Of a DNA stretch of 64,000 nt, positions 51,583 to 61,721 are shown in pieces. The position numbers and the translations under genes are program-made. Positions within the stretch are counted from its first letter, which is position 1. The number at the start of each line of letters is the position of its first letter. Source of the stretch: JAUZOB01 sp963692465 (GTDB lineage: Bacteria > Bacteroidota > Bacteroidia > Bacteroidales > Prolixibacteraceae); the NCBI GenBank assembly GCA_963692465.1, contig OY829943.1, forward strand, positions 868,001 to 932,000, in the 5' to 3' direction. The notes below the pieces were generated by a model. The model was not told the origin of the DNA. It saw only the letters and a list, made by a program, of their open reading frames with translations, and searched no databases.

Positions 51583-54500
51583 TTACCTCAGAACAACTGC
51601 ACCATCACCCATAAAGTCATCATATAAAAGATGAAGATCATTGACCTCATCATTCTGCGGTTGAACAGCAGTGATTGCAAACACCTTTATCTTCTCATTA
51701 GAAGGAAGCGTAATGCTTTTTGCTCCCTTGGGAATGTTCAACTCATATTTGAAAATATAACTAAACTGGTAAGCATCATTTGCCGATGGATAACCAATAT
51801 GGCGATGAGTTGCAAACCATGCAATATTATCCCGCTTAGCGTAAGGAGAGTCAATTGAGGTTACATTTTTCATATCCTTTGTAAAATGACGATTATAGAA
51901 TTGCCCTACAAATCCGGTCCATTCCTGAATTCCAAGACTTGTTGCATGTCCGTCAACCGTAAAATCACCGGAGGTATCCTCTGTTGCAGAAGCCAACAAG
52001 TATAATCTGGTGTAATTTCCCTGAGGAAGGTCTATTTTTTGACCCTTACATGCAACTACATTCTTAGCCTCATCGGTACGATTGCCCATCTTGAAATGTA
52101 CATCTTCGCTAACCACTTCGTCAGGAACGAGTTCTGCCGGTAACGTAAGTCCATCTGTGAATTCTCCGTCAGTACGATTATCATCAAAACTCATTACATC
52201 CTGATTATACGGTAAAGCAACCGCAGTCTGACTTTCCTGAGACGCACCAACCGGTTTTAATTTCACAGCAAAACTACGAATAGAGTAATGCGAAACATCA
52301 AAGTTCAAAGAATTCTGATCGAACACAACATCACCGATGCGTTGTTCCTGTCCGTTTACCTCGTATGCATCCAGAACCTTTCCCTGGAAATTAATATGGA
52401 CACCATTAGCATCACGACCAAATAATTCATTAACCCTCACAATGTAGTAGTCTCCGTCTTCCTGTTTTTTAAAAGCCATCAACCCTACCTGGGGAGAACT
52501 TATTTTGAGTAATGATAATTCTTTACCCAAATTCCCTTTATGTTTCGGAGCCTCAAATGCCAGTAACGGCTGATTAAAGAATTTTGCCTGCCATGGTGTA
52601 AGACCATTCGTCCAGTTTCCTGTATGTCCGTAAATTCCGTAACGGAAATGATGAATTCCCCAATCCTGACTATTCTGATACACATACCAATCTGCAGCAG
52701 GAGTATACAATAAGGTAAGTCTCAAAGTGTTATTATCCGGTTTATCTGAACCATACTTGCAATCTTCAAGAATTGATACACCATAATTACCCGATTGATC
52801 GGTCAGGTCAAACCATTCTTTGGAAGGAACTTCAAATTTCTTTTCATTATTATTGGTCCGTTCAACAGCTCCGACTCCCAAATTATAAGTTGCCTTTTCA
52901 TTATCAACAGTTAAAGGGAAGGCTGCTTTCAGACTCACTTCCCGTGATTGCCAGTTCGCTTTATTGGCAACCTCTACATGTTTACCGGCTTCTCCGGCTG
53001 CAAGACTAACAATCTGATTCATTTCTGAACCTCTTCCGTTTCGCGTAATTTGAAGAGCAACACGAACCGGACCCTGTTCTATAATTTTAATCGAGGCATT
53101 TTTATTTAAATAGTCAATTGGCGGGTTCTTACGATCTCTCCAATCCATATTCCAAGCTGGCCACTCTGCCGGATGTTCATGTAGAAATTCCAGACAAGCC
53201 GGCTTTGCTAACACCTCTTTTGAAGCCTTCTTATCATATACACTTAAGATATCTCCGTTGTCTCCTATTTTAACACGATAATATTCATTTTCAAGCGACC
53301 TGTCAGTAACCGAAAGAGTTGCATCTGAAGCTTCTTTTGTCCTTGTTTCCTTAACACCAAAAACAGAAACCCCGGTAGAAGGAACTTTTGCCAGGAATAC
53401 AAAACTCAATTTATTGCCATCGCGACCGATAATTTGGGTAGGCAAAGCCTTACCGTTTTTATCAACAACCGAGATACCTGCAGGAAGGGTAGGATAAGTA
53501 AGTTCTGCTGATACAACATCTTCACGATCCCGGGCAACCGGATTATAAACAACAAGTGCTCTCCCTGGGGTTTGTGTATTTAACTCATGAGAAATTGTTC
53601 CGACCGAATGCTCCAAAACAGAAGCGAATCCATTCGCGGCCACAAACTCATCATTCCATGCGTATTCATAAGCTTTCGGAATGCTCGTTCCTGGCAAGAT
53701 ATCATGGAACTGACTTCCTAATACAAGTTCCCATGCATTATTTAATTTTTCCATTGGGTAATCAGCCTTTCCAAGCCAGTTAGCCATAGAAGCAGCCTCT
53801 TCTGCAGATTGCGCTAACAGTTCATTTTTCCGGTTCATCCGTTTCATATAAGCCTGCGAAGTCATTGATCCGGCGCTATGCTCAATCAATAGCAGATCGC
53901 CGGTATAAACCGGCAATTTTGCCTTTATTTCAGGAGTAACATCCTTAAACATCTGATCAGCAGAAGTCAGCACGACCTTAAATTTACTGTCGCTATTATG
54001 AAGACTTTCAACCGCATGTTTTACATCCGTTTTCCGTGGAGCACCGCCTTCGTCACCAACGCCGTAATAACGATAATCGAATGAAATTCCATATTTACTC
54101 TGATCTTCTTTTATTCGTTCGTCCCAATATCTATTTTTATCAAGGCGAGTTTCTACACGTCCGGAATAAGACGTAGCATTCAAAGCAGAAACAACCCCTT
54201 TACCATCAGGGCCATTCCATATTCCAACGTTAAATGGAACACCGACAGCCGAACGCCATGTTAATTTCTGTGTAGAAAAACCTAACAACCCGCAATAATT
54301 TAAAACAGAAGGAAGATTAGCCACAAACCCGAAACAATCGGGAATCATGTAATCCTGACTTTCAGTTCCGAATTCCTTTCTGAAATAATTATTTCCATAG
54401 AGTATCTGCCGAACGATCGATTCTGAAGAAGAAATATTCACCTCCCCTTCATCAACCGAAGAACCGGCCACATTCCAGCGCCCCGCTTTAATATAACTCT

Positions 54501-54807
54501 TAACTTTCTCATACAAATCCGGATAATACTCTTTCATAAAATGATATCTTCTCGAACCGGTAAAATTGAAAACATAGTCAGGATAGGTCTCAAAAAGATG
54601 AAAGTTTTCCGTCATAATATTCCGGATGTAATAATTAATAGAAGCAGGATAATCCCAATTCCACTCCGTGTCAAGATGAGCGTACCCCACAGTATAGAGG
54701 ACCCGATCTTTTGAAATATCATATTTCTCTCTAAGGATCGCAGGTTGAGCCCATGATAGAGAAAAGATTAAATTTGTTAATATACTTAAGATAAGTATTT
54801 TTTTCAT
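51583..54807 (-). CDS. GH38 alpha-mannosidase
   Basis: 1074 residues, Sec signal MKKILILSILTNLIFSLSWAQ. The zinc-binding start VGYAHLDTEWNWD (His44, Asp46) and the nucleophile segment MIPDCFGFVANLP (Asp157) identify GH38. A second set, VYTGDLLLIEHSAGSMTSQAYMKRMNR, is the helical bundle with a zinc-ligand histidine, and QFHDILPGTSI is near-universal. Large beta-sandwich domains fill residues about 400-1070. It removes alpha-linked mannose in a metal-dependent way. It sits between GH2 (14 bases upstream) and the GH63-like gene and shows that the PUL target carries alpha-mannose. Confidence 0.93.
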   Translation of the reverse strand: MKKILILSILTNLIFSLSWAQPAILREKYDISKDRVLYTVGYAHLDTEWNWDYPASINYYIRNIMTENFHLFETYPDYVFNFTGSRRYHFMKEYYPDLYEKVKSYIKAGRWNVAGSSVDEGEVNISSSESIVRQILYGNNYFRKEFGTESQDYMIPDCFGFVANLPSVLNYCGLLGFSTQKLTWRSAVGVPFNVGIWNGPDGKGVVSALNATSYSGRVETRLDKNRYWDERIKEDQSKYGISFDYRYYGVGDEGGAPRKTDVKHAVESLHNSDSKFKVVLTSADQMFKDVTPEIKAKLPVYTGDLLLIEHSAGSMTSQAYMKRMNRKNELLAQSAEEAASMANWLGKADYPMEKLNNAWELVLGSQFHDILPGTSIPKAYEYAWNDEFVAANGFASVLEHSVGTISHELNTQTPGRALVVYNPVARDREDVVSAELTYPTLPAGISVVDKNGKALPTQIIGRDGNKLSFVFLAKVPSTGVSVFGVKETRTKEASDATLSVTDRSLENEYYRVKIGDNGDILSVYDKKASKEVLAKPACLEFLHEHPAEWPAWNMDWRDRKNPPIDYLNKNASIKIIEQGPVRVALQITRNGRGSEMNQIVSLAAGEAGKHVEVANKANWQSREVSLKAAFPLTVDNEKATYNLGVGAVERTNNNEKKFEVPSKEWFDLTDQSGNYGVSILEDCKYGSDKPDNNTLRLTLLYTPAADWYVYQNSQDWGIHHFRYGIYGHTGNWTNGLTPWQAKFFNQPLLAFEAPKHKGNLGKELSLLKISSPQVGLMAFKKQEDGDYYIVRVNELFGRDANGVHINFQGKVLDAYEVNGQEQRIGDVVFDQNSLNFDVSHYSIRSFAVKLKPVGASQESQTAVALPYNQDVMSFDDNRTDGEFTDGLTLPAELVPDEVVSEDVHFKMGNRTDEAKNVVACKGQKIDLPQGNYTRLYLLASATEDTSGDFTVDGHATSLGIQEWTGFVGQFYNRHFTKDMKNVTSIDSPYAKRDNIAWFATHRHIGYPSANDAYQFSYIFKYELNIPKGAKSITLPSNEKIKVFAITAVQPQNDEVNDLHLLYDDFMGDGAVVLR

Positions 54808-54820
54808 ACTATAGTGCTAA

Positions 54821-56644
54821 TTATTTATTTGCGTGTTTTTCACATTTGTTGAAATTTGAATTCTTACTAAGAATCGCATGAACACGTTTCATATCAAATT
54901 TGGCAAAACGATTATATCGGTAAATTCCATTCTGTTCTTGTTCCACATCAGTAAGTTGCGTGTAACAAAAGCCACAAACATTTTTCCGACTCAGAATAGC
55001 ATCTATCACTCCTTCTAATTGTTTATAGAACTCCTCATAAGATTTTGGAGCGTCACCGTATCCCCATGATTTAAAAGTATCATTCACATTTTCATCCGGA
55101 TTCCATTTAATTCCGCCACATTCATCAATTAAATAAGGCTGTCCGCTATAAGAAGCAAAAGTATGAGGAGTTTCATTTGACCACGGAATTCCTGTCGCAT
55201 TCGGAGTCAACACCTTAGCCAACACAATTGAATTATGTTCATAACTATGTACTGACCAGATATCTGTAATAACATGTGTTCCGCCACTGGCATCATTGAC
55301 CGGACGTGTTGGATCAAGTCCCTTTGTAAGCGTGTAAATATCCTTTACAAAACGAGGATATTGTTCAACGTCGGTTCCCCATGATTCATTAAGCGGAGTC
55401 CAGATAATAATAGACGGATGGTTCCGTTTATCCATTACATTTTCACTCCATTCAGTCATAAAATTGCGGACGGCTTCCTGATCATTCAGATCTGCTCCCC
55501 AGCTCGAAGATTCTGCCCATGTAAGATACCCCAATCGGTCTGCCCAATAAAAATACCGATCTTCAAATATTTTCTGGTGTAATCGGGCCCCATTAAAACC
55601 GGCCTGTTGCGACAATTCGATGTCGTGTTTCAATGCACTATCAGAAGGTGCAGTCCATATTCCGTCTGGATAAAATCCCTGATCAAGAACCAATCGCTGA
55701 TAATAGGGTTTGTTATTCAGAAAAACGCGGTCTCCTTCAATATGGACTTTACGCATTCCAAAATACGATTTTACATCATCAACAACCTGTTGGTTATTGT
55801 CTAATATCTCGAAATTAATGCCGTAAAGGAACGGATTCTCCGGTGACCAAGTCTTTGCTTTTGGAATTGAAATAACACAAACCGACGAGTTAACTGCACG
55901 GACAATTTTACGGGCAACCACTTTGCCTTTGTCTTTGATGGTGACTTTTAATAAATGTCTATTACTCTCATTGAAGAAACAGGGTTCAATGACAACCTGT
56001 TGCTGATCAATGTCTGGAATAATATGACAACTTTTCAGCCCGAATGGGTCAACTGCCTCCATCCAAACCGTTTGCCAAATTCCTGTAGTACGGGTATAAG
56101 AGCAACCTTCGGAATAATAATTAAAGCATTGTTTTCCTCCGGTCTGTTTTCCTGAACGCAGATCATCACTCACATAAACAACTAGATTATGGGAATGACC
56201 GACTCTCATACACGAAGTGACATCCAGTTCAAAGGAAGAGGTTCCACCCCAGTGGCGGCCAACAAATTTCCCATCAATAAACACTTCAGCTTTGTAATAA
56301 ACTGCACCGAAGTGAAGAATGACTTTTTTCCCCTGCCATTCCGGAGGAACGGTAATTGTTCTCTGATACCACATATAATTGATAAAATCCTTATGACTGA
56401 CACCCGACAAACTGCTTTCAGGGCAAAAAGGAACTATGATCTTATCAGGGAATCCTTTCGATTTTTCAAACCCACGTTGTTTCCCTGAATTACCAAAATC
56501 AAAAGAGTAAGTCCATTCTCCGTTAAGATTAATCCAAGAATCTCTCTGGAACTGAGGACACGGATATTCCGGTCTAGGAACACCTTGTGCGCTGACCGTC
56601 AGAAATGCCGTTAGCATAGATAAAAAAAGAATTATTTTCCTCAT
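54821..56644 (-). CDS. GH2 family beta-glycosidase
   Basis: 607 residues from the ATG at 56644 (Sec signal MRKIILFLSMLTAFLTVSAQ); an upstream in-frame start at 56662 adds six residues. The sugar-binding domain (about 20-180) contains NGEWTYSFDF and WYQRTITVPPEWQGKKVILHFGAV. An Ig-like domain (about 185-285) is followed by a TIM barrel with acid/base Glu420 in WTPLNESWG and nucleophile Glu508 in YLIDECGG. It is shorter than a classical beta-galactosidase and lacks the C-terminal domains, as in many PUL GH2 enzymes. Specificity cannot be told from sequence. First gene of the GH2-GH38 transcript. Confidence 0.9.
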   Translation of the reverse strand: MRKIILFLSMLTAFLTVSAQGVPRPEYPCPQFQRDSWINLNGEWTYSFDFGNSGKQRGFEKSKGFPDKIIVPFCPESSLSGVSHKDFINYMWYQRTITVPPEWQGKKVILHFGAVYYKAEVFIDGKFVGRHWGGTSSFELDVTSCMRVGHSHNLVVYVSDDLRSGKQTGGKQCFNYYSEGCSYTRTTGIWQTVWMEAVDPFGLKSCHIIPDIDQQQVVIEPCFFNESNRHLLKVTIKDKGKVVARKIVRAVNSSVCVISIPKAKTWSPENPFLYGINFEILDNNQQVVDDVKSYFGMRKVHIEGDRVFLNNKPYYQRLVLDQGFYPDGIWTAPSDSALKHDIELSQQAGFNGARLHQKIFEDRYFYWADRLGYLTWAESSSWGADLNDQEAVRNFMTEWSENVMDKRNHPSIIIWTPLNESWGTDVEQYPRFVKDIYTLTKGLDPTRPVNDASGGTHVITDIWSVHSYEHNSIVLAKVLTPNATGIPWSNETPHTFASYSGQPYLIDECGGIKWNPDENVNDTFKSWGYGDAPKSYEEFYKQLEGVIDAILSRKNVCGFCYTQLTDVEQEQNGIYRYNRFAKFDMKRVHAILSKNSNFNKCEKHANK

Positions 56645-56800
56645 AGAATCAATAAAACCCAATAATTCAACTCCTTACACTTACATTCAATTTTAATGAT
56701 TACAATTTCATGTTATATAAATGAAGGCTTCAAACAAAATTTACAGACTCATCACGATTACAATTCAACTACCACCATATACACAGGACAATACAATCTT

Positions 56801-56830
56801 ATAATGCTTTTTGAAACGAAAAAGCATTAT
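56801..56830 (-). terminator. Stem-loop after the DUF4091 gene
   Basis: ATAATGCTTTTT (56801-56812) and AAAAAGCATTAT (56819-56830) are a perfect 12-bp inverted repeat with a 6-base loop, 10 bases past the stop of the DUF4091 gene. A terminal U-run is absent, but the stem itself is A/U-rich on both arms. With the 156 bases that follow before the GH2 start it marks a break between transcripts. Confidence 0.65.
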
Positions 56831-56840
56831 CTATTAATCC

Positions 56841-59081
56841 CTAATTTTTTTGTGAAAGAAGTTCAATCATTTCAGCAATCTGAGCTCTGCGCTTTAAAAG
56901 CAATTGAGGATCTTTGGTATAGGTCTTCCCATCCGTAAAAAATTCCGGTCCAAAATGCAATAAATTAGAAGCTTTCTGGACAAGATTTTTTTCTGTATCC
57001 GGAATACGATGAATTAACTTCTCCAGTATTTTAAAATACTCATAATCTTCCATTCCTTCCCGAAGAATTTCCAGACGAATACTGGTAACCGGTTCATCCA
57101 TATTTTTCTGCAGATCTTTATTGGGATCTCGCTGGGGCGGATAAATATATCGTCCGTCACCATTACCCCATTCCCATATTTTCCCTTTGGGCATTCCATA
57201 TCCTCCGGCATACGACATTGGGTCTTCCCATGGATTCTGCAAATATCCCTGAGGCGAAGCTGTCCCGCTATTCCAATAATTAACTCCCCAAATCAAAACT
57301 CCCTTTAGGTTATACTGATAAGACATCCACAACCACATACGCATATTAATCGCATCATGTTCGATAAACTCATTAATATACGGAGCCTTGGGCCCGCAAC
57401 AGATATAAGACCAGAACTCTTTCCCTTTCTGAGATAAATTATATATAAGTGTAGGATTAATCTTCTCCCAGATCGTACAATTCATTTCTGTAACATCCAT
57501 AATGGCCGGCCCAGGATAATCTTCCGTTATAAAACGGGTTAATTTAGGAGCTGCTTTATGAATCGTTTCCATTCCTTTGCGAACAAAGGGATAATCCTTC
57601 TCTCCCGGTTCATCAAACCAATAAATATATTCTTTTCCCAGCCATCCGTTTTGCTCCAGATGATCCTGTATTTGTCCAAGATATTTTCCCATTAGTTTAT
57701 CATACTCCGGAGTATCCTGAACAAAACCATGAAAGACTCCGTCTCTATGAGAATAATAACCATTACCCATCCCTTCAATTGCCAAATTAAAAGCATTAAA
57801 TTTCAAACCATCCAGATACATTCGTGCCCCTTTATCAAAATCTGAAAAATCAACATTCACATCAATTTTATCGGGGTTTACTTCAAAATTACCACAGGGG
57901 ATCAAATTATTTTTATCTGTTTTATTCTGCAGAATCACTGCATCAAAATAAGCAGTACCGGTTGTACTCCCTGATTCATCTCTTAAAACAGGACATAGGA
58001 TAATCTTAATATATTTGATCTGATCTGAAAAATGAAGATCCGACAAGGGAAAATTTTTCCAAGTTAAATCAGCATCAAACGCCTCAGCCATTGACTTATA
58101 AGGCAAAAACTGTTTATCCTTATTATACGCTTCTATACACGCAGTTACTTTATGAGGTACATCCACCCGCGCATAAAAAGAAAAATCATAAGATTGTTTG
58201 CTATTCACTTCAATATAATCAACCGTTTCAGTCTCCGTATTGACTGAAACTGATTCATCATTCACTTTCAGACAATAACGTCCTTCATACGGTTTTTGGC
58301 GTTCATAAGTACCAGTGGTCCATTTTAGTCCGCTCACCTGAACACGTAACGGATAAAGATCCATCGGAGATGTCGGAGCAATTCGATGCTGGGCCATAAA
58401 CCGATAATATTTATCGGTCTCTTGACGAACTTCTTTTTCTGTGTTCAGATGATGATAAGTCTTAATAAAATCAGGACTAATTCCGAAAGAAGAGCGCATA
58501 GAAGATTTATCCGGCAGTGTAAAATTCCATACTTTAATCTGTACCGGAACCGTCATCTTCCATATCTTCGACTTTAGCTGCACAGTACAGACATAACTTC
58601 CTGCCTTCACGGTCTTATCGGCCATAATATTAATCCAGAACGGATGATTAATTCCTGCTTCTAAATTTACCGGGATCTTATAACGAGGGGCAGGGTCCGG
58701 ATATAGTCCTGCTTTCGCCAAATTATCAGTAGGATCGGTTACTTTTACATAATCCACTTCCAGAACTTCCGAAGAAAAGCCAGCAATTCGGTTACCGTTT
58801 TTATTCCGAACGTCACTTACCAATACCTTCAGTGACTTTATTTCTTGCTCCGGTTTAACAATTAATTGAAAAGGTTCTGTCTCGTTAGAAGCCATTTGAA
58901 TATGCACTTCCTGTTTTCCCAAAGAAGGAGAATCATCCAGTCTTACCTTGTAAGCTCCTTCCGCCCACCAAAGGGAACAGTGCGAATCTTTATGAAGCCA
59001 ATAGCCATATGCTGGCTGTTGTGCACAACAAACCTGAGCCACACTTATAAATACAAGAAAAAAGATAAATATTCTTTTCAT
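56841..59081 (-). CDS. DUF4091-type putative glycoside hydrolase with inserted binding domain
   Basis: 746 residues from the ATG at 59081 (Sec signal MKRIFIFFLVFISVAQVCCAQ); the frame extends nine codons upstream. N-terminal beta domain (about 25-190), then the start of a barrel (SSFGISPDFIKTYHHL). A beta-sandwich resembling a CBM4/9- or CBM16-type module is inserted (about 260-400: GRYCLKVNDESVSVNTETE, GTAYFDAVILQNK). The barrel resumes with YIYWFDEPGEKDYPFV and ends in the DUF4091 domain (GVLIWGVNYWNSG, LREGMEDYEYFKILEKL). Acidic residues in WFDEPGE are probable catalytic ones. It follows the beta-mannosidase gene by 42 bases. Confidence 0.75.
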   Translation of the reverse strand: MKRIFIFFLVFISVAQVCCAQQPAYGYWLHKDSHCSLWWAEGAYKVRLDDSPSLGKQEVHIQMASNETEPFQLIVKPEQEIKSLKVLVSDVRNKNGNRIAGFSSEVLEVDYVKVTDPTDNLAKAGLYPDPAPRYKIPVNLEAGINHPFWINIMADKTVKAGSYVCTVQLKSKIWKMTVPVQIKVWNFTLPDKSSMRSSFGISPDFIKTYHHLNTEKEVRQETDKYYRFMAQHRIAPTSPMDLYPLRVQVSGLKWTTGTYERQKPYEGRYCLKVNDESVSVNTETETVDYIEVNSKQSYDFSFYARVDVPHKVTACIEAYNKDKQFLPYKSMAEAFDADLTWKNFPLSDLHFSDQIKYIKIILCPVLRDESGSTTGTAYFDAVILQNKTDKNNLIPCGNFEVNPDKIDVNVDFSDFDKGARMYLDGLKFNAFNLAIEGMGNGYYSHRDGVFHGFVQDTPEYDKLMGKYLGQIQDHLEQNGWLGKEYIYWFDEPGEKDYPFVRKGMETIHKAAPKLTRFITEDYPGPAIMDVTEMNCTIWEKINPTLIYNLSQKGKEFWSYICCGPKAPYINEFIEHDAINMRMWLWMSYQYNLKGVLIWGVNYWNSGTASPQGYLQNPWEDPMSYAGGYGMPKGKIWEWGNGDGRYIYPPQRDPNKDLQKNMDEPVTSIRLEILREGMEDYEYFKILEKLIHRIPDTEKNLVQKASNLLHFGPEFFTDGKTYTKDPQLLLKRRAQIAEMIELLSQKN

Positions 59082-59123
59082 AAATAATTCTTTAAAAAAC
59101 ATTTCCAAACAATAAAAATAATA

Positions 59124-61700
59124 TCACTTACTCAACAGATGCCGATACCTAATCTGTCCGGCAATCTCGTTCCTTGATAAATCAGTGGTCAATTCAATCC
59201 GGTAAACTTTTCCCGGAAGAATATCCATGTAATTATCAGAGAAAAACACATTATGGCCTGGAATATAAAACATTACATTTCCTGCCAGTTTATCACTACA
59301 GACCTCAATCCATTTTTTCTCTTTCTGTTCCTTTACTTCAATTTTTAAATTCGGAATGACTAAATTCAAATCTTTAGGCTTTACGAAATAAGCTTCGTTC
59401 GTTGAAAAAATTTTCTTACCTGAACGAATTGTCAATAAAGCCACCACGTCCTTTACATCCGCATCTTTCAGCAAATCTTTTACCTTCAGTTCTGTTACTT
59501 TTAAAGAGGCATCTCTCTCTGCCACAAAAGGCATCGAGAATTTATTTATCTCTTTCCCTGAGAAATCTATCACCTTAACCTCCAGAATTCCTTTTACCGG
59601 TTTCAATTCATCCGACACAACATAAATTCCCAATTTCCCATCCTTTTCGTACGAAGAAACAATAACCGGTTTATAAGCTTCACGGGCTGCATAATGCAAA
59701 GCCTTCCAATTGTGATAATAGTCTATTCCCGACCAGCTTGCTACCGGCCAGCAATCATTCAACTGCCAGTATAAAGTCCCCATACAATAAGGTTTCGCCC
59801 GACGATGAGCCTCTATTGCCTCCTTAATTCCCCGTGCCTGTAAAACCTGACTTATATACAAAAACTGCTCAAAATCTTCCGGAACATGATAATACCACCC
59901 CATATACTCCTTAATTCGCAGATTCCCTATGCCACTACGCTGATGGGCAACCATAACCGATGACTCAATATTATAATCCTCAGGAATCGTATATTTTTTT
60001 ACACTCTCAAACTCAGGAAACGATTGAAATCCATATTCCGTCATAAAACGACCAATATGATTTTCAAACTCTTCAAACTTCTGCTGTCCGTGCCAAACGC
60101 CCCAGTAATGAGCATCTCCTGACGTTTTCCCATTTACGTGATCATTAATTTCAGATCCTCCCATCGGCGAAGAAGGCCAGTAATCATCCCCATCCGTATA
60201 TTCTTTCACAACATCAGGAATCAATGAATGAAATATTTTCACATAATCATTTCCCATCTGGGTGCGTTGTGACTGACTATACTGATCTTTCCACCATTGC
60301 CACATGGTATCAATTTCATTATTACCACACCACAACGCAATACACGGATGATTTCTTAACCGTACCACATTATCTATGGCTTCTTGTTTTACATTTTCTA
60401 TAAATGATTCTTCTCCTGGATACATCGAACAGGCAAAAAGAAAATCTTGCCAGATCAGTATCCCTTTTTCATCACATTGCTTGTAAAATTCATCGTCTTC
60501 AAAAACGCCACCTCCCCAAACTCGCAACATGTTCATGTTTGCTGATACTACATCATTAATCGTTTTTTTATAAATCTCTTTTGTTACCCGAGGCAAAAAA
60601 TTATCACTTGGTATGTAATCAGCTCCTTTAGCAAAAACAGGAATCCCATTTAACTCAAAATAGAAACTTTCTCCTACTTTGTCTTTTTGCCGAATCAAAT
60701 GAAGGCTTCTCAAACCGGTTGTTACCTGCGCTTCACCTAACTCTTGCCCGTCTTGTTCTATTGTTACGCTAAAGTCGTACTGGTTGGGTTTACCTAATCC
60801 GTTGGTCCACCATAATCTCGGATTTTTGATCTCAAACGGAAGATGTAGGGTTTGAGGGCCTTCTGTCATGTTTATGGTTTGGCTGGCTACAATCTGGTGG
60901 TCGGTCTGATTAGTTACTTTTACAGTGGCTTCTCCGCTCGTTGTTGTTCTTAGATCGATTTCTGCGCATAGAGTCGCTTTTTTCGCTGTTACTTCTGGTT
61001 GTCGGATAAACAGGTGGTCTATCTTTACTTTATCCCAGAACTCTATGTTTATAGGGCGCCAGATGCCTGTGGTCACAAACCGAGGACCCCAGTCCCATCC
61101 GTAATGATAGCCTGCTTTTCGGGTGAAGACGCTTACTCCGTTGGGACCCAATCCTCCGTTCTCGCTTTGATCGTTACCCGCGGGTAACATCATGCCATGT
61201 TGTTCCTGCAATTCCAGCCCTTTGATTATGGGAGAATGAAAGTAGATCCGTAGTTCATTTTCCCCTTCCCGAAGGGTTTGACTTACTTCTGCTCGCCATG
61301 TTCGAAACATATTATCTGCTGTCAGGATTTGTTTGCCATTCAAATAGACATCGGCGTATGTATCCAGTCCATAGAATACCATTTCTTTTCTTTGATTGGA
61401 CAATTGGCGGGCGGTAACATTGAATGTTGTTCGGTATTCCCAGTTGACCTTGTCTATCCATTGCTGGTCCTTCTCATTGGTCCGGTAAAACGGATCGCCT
61501 ATTTTCTTGTTCGCGTACAAATCGGTGTGAACCGTCCCTGGTACGCTGGCGGGTAGCCATTCTCCCAAACCGGCCTGCCGAAATTGCCAGCCAACAGACA
61601 ACACAACATTCTCTGCTTGCGCTTTTGTGACTAACAAACTAATTAATAGCACCAAAAGCCATCCCCCTCTTTGAAGAGATAATTCGATTCTTTCGTTCAT
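59124..61700 (-). CDS. GH2 beta-mannosidase
   Basis: 858 residues, Sec signal ending LLVTKAQA. Full beta-mannosidase layout: sugar-binding domain (about 30-215; WLPASVPGTVHTDL, NWEYRTTFNV, GWDWGPRFVTTGIWRP), Ig-like domain, TIM barrel with acid/base Glu462 in ALWCGNNEID and nucleophile Glu555 in FMTEYGFQSFPEFES, then C-terminal beta domains. It removes beta-1,4-linked mannose. The 5' third of the gene looks richer in G+C than the rest and than its neighbours. It follows the DUF4434 gene by 21 bases and precedes the DUF4091 gene by 42. Confidence 0.93.
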   Translation of the reverse strand: MNERIELSLQRGGWLLVLLISLLVTKAQAENVVLSVGWQFRQAGLGEWLPASVPGTVHTDLYANKKIGDPFYRTNEKDQQWIDKVNWEYRTTFNVTARQLSNQRKEMVFYGLDTYADVYLNGKQILTADNMFRTWRAEVSQTLREGENELRIYFHSPIIKGLELQEQHGMMLPAGNDQSENGGLGPNGVSVFTRKAGYHYGWDWGPRFVTTGIWRPINIEFWDKVKIDHLFIRQPEVTAKKATLCAEIDLRTTTSGEATVKVTNQTDHQIVASQTINMTEGPQTLHLPFEIKNPRLWWTNGLGKPNQYDFSVTIEQDGQELGEAQVTTGLRSLHLIRQKDKVGESFYFELNGIPVFAKGADYIPSDNFLPRVTKEIYKKTINDVVSANMNMLRVWGGGVFEDDEFYKQCDEKGILIWQDFLFACSMYPGEESFIENVKQEAIDNVVRLRNHPCIALWCGNNEIDTMWQWWKDQYSQSQRTQMGNDYVKIFHSLIPDVVKEYTDGDDYWPSSPMGGSEINDHVNGKTSGDAHYWGVWHGQQKFEEFENHIGRFMTEYGFQSFPEFESVKKYTIPEDYNIESSVMVAHQRSGIGNLRIKEYMGWYYHVPEDFEQFLYISQVLQARGIKEAIEAHRRAKPYCMGTLYWQLNDCWPVASWSGIDYYHNWKALHYAAREAYKPVIVSSYEKDGKLGIYVVSDELKPVKGILEVKVIDFSGKEINKFSMPFVAERDASLKVTELKVKDLLKDADVKDVVALLTIRSGKKIFSTNEAYFVKPKDLNLVIPNLKIEVKEQKEKKWIEVCSDKLAGNVMFYIPGHNVFFSDNYMDILPGKVYRIELTTDLSRNEIAGQIRYRHLLSK

Positions 61701-61721
61701 TCTACTCTATCAACCTTGATT

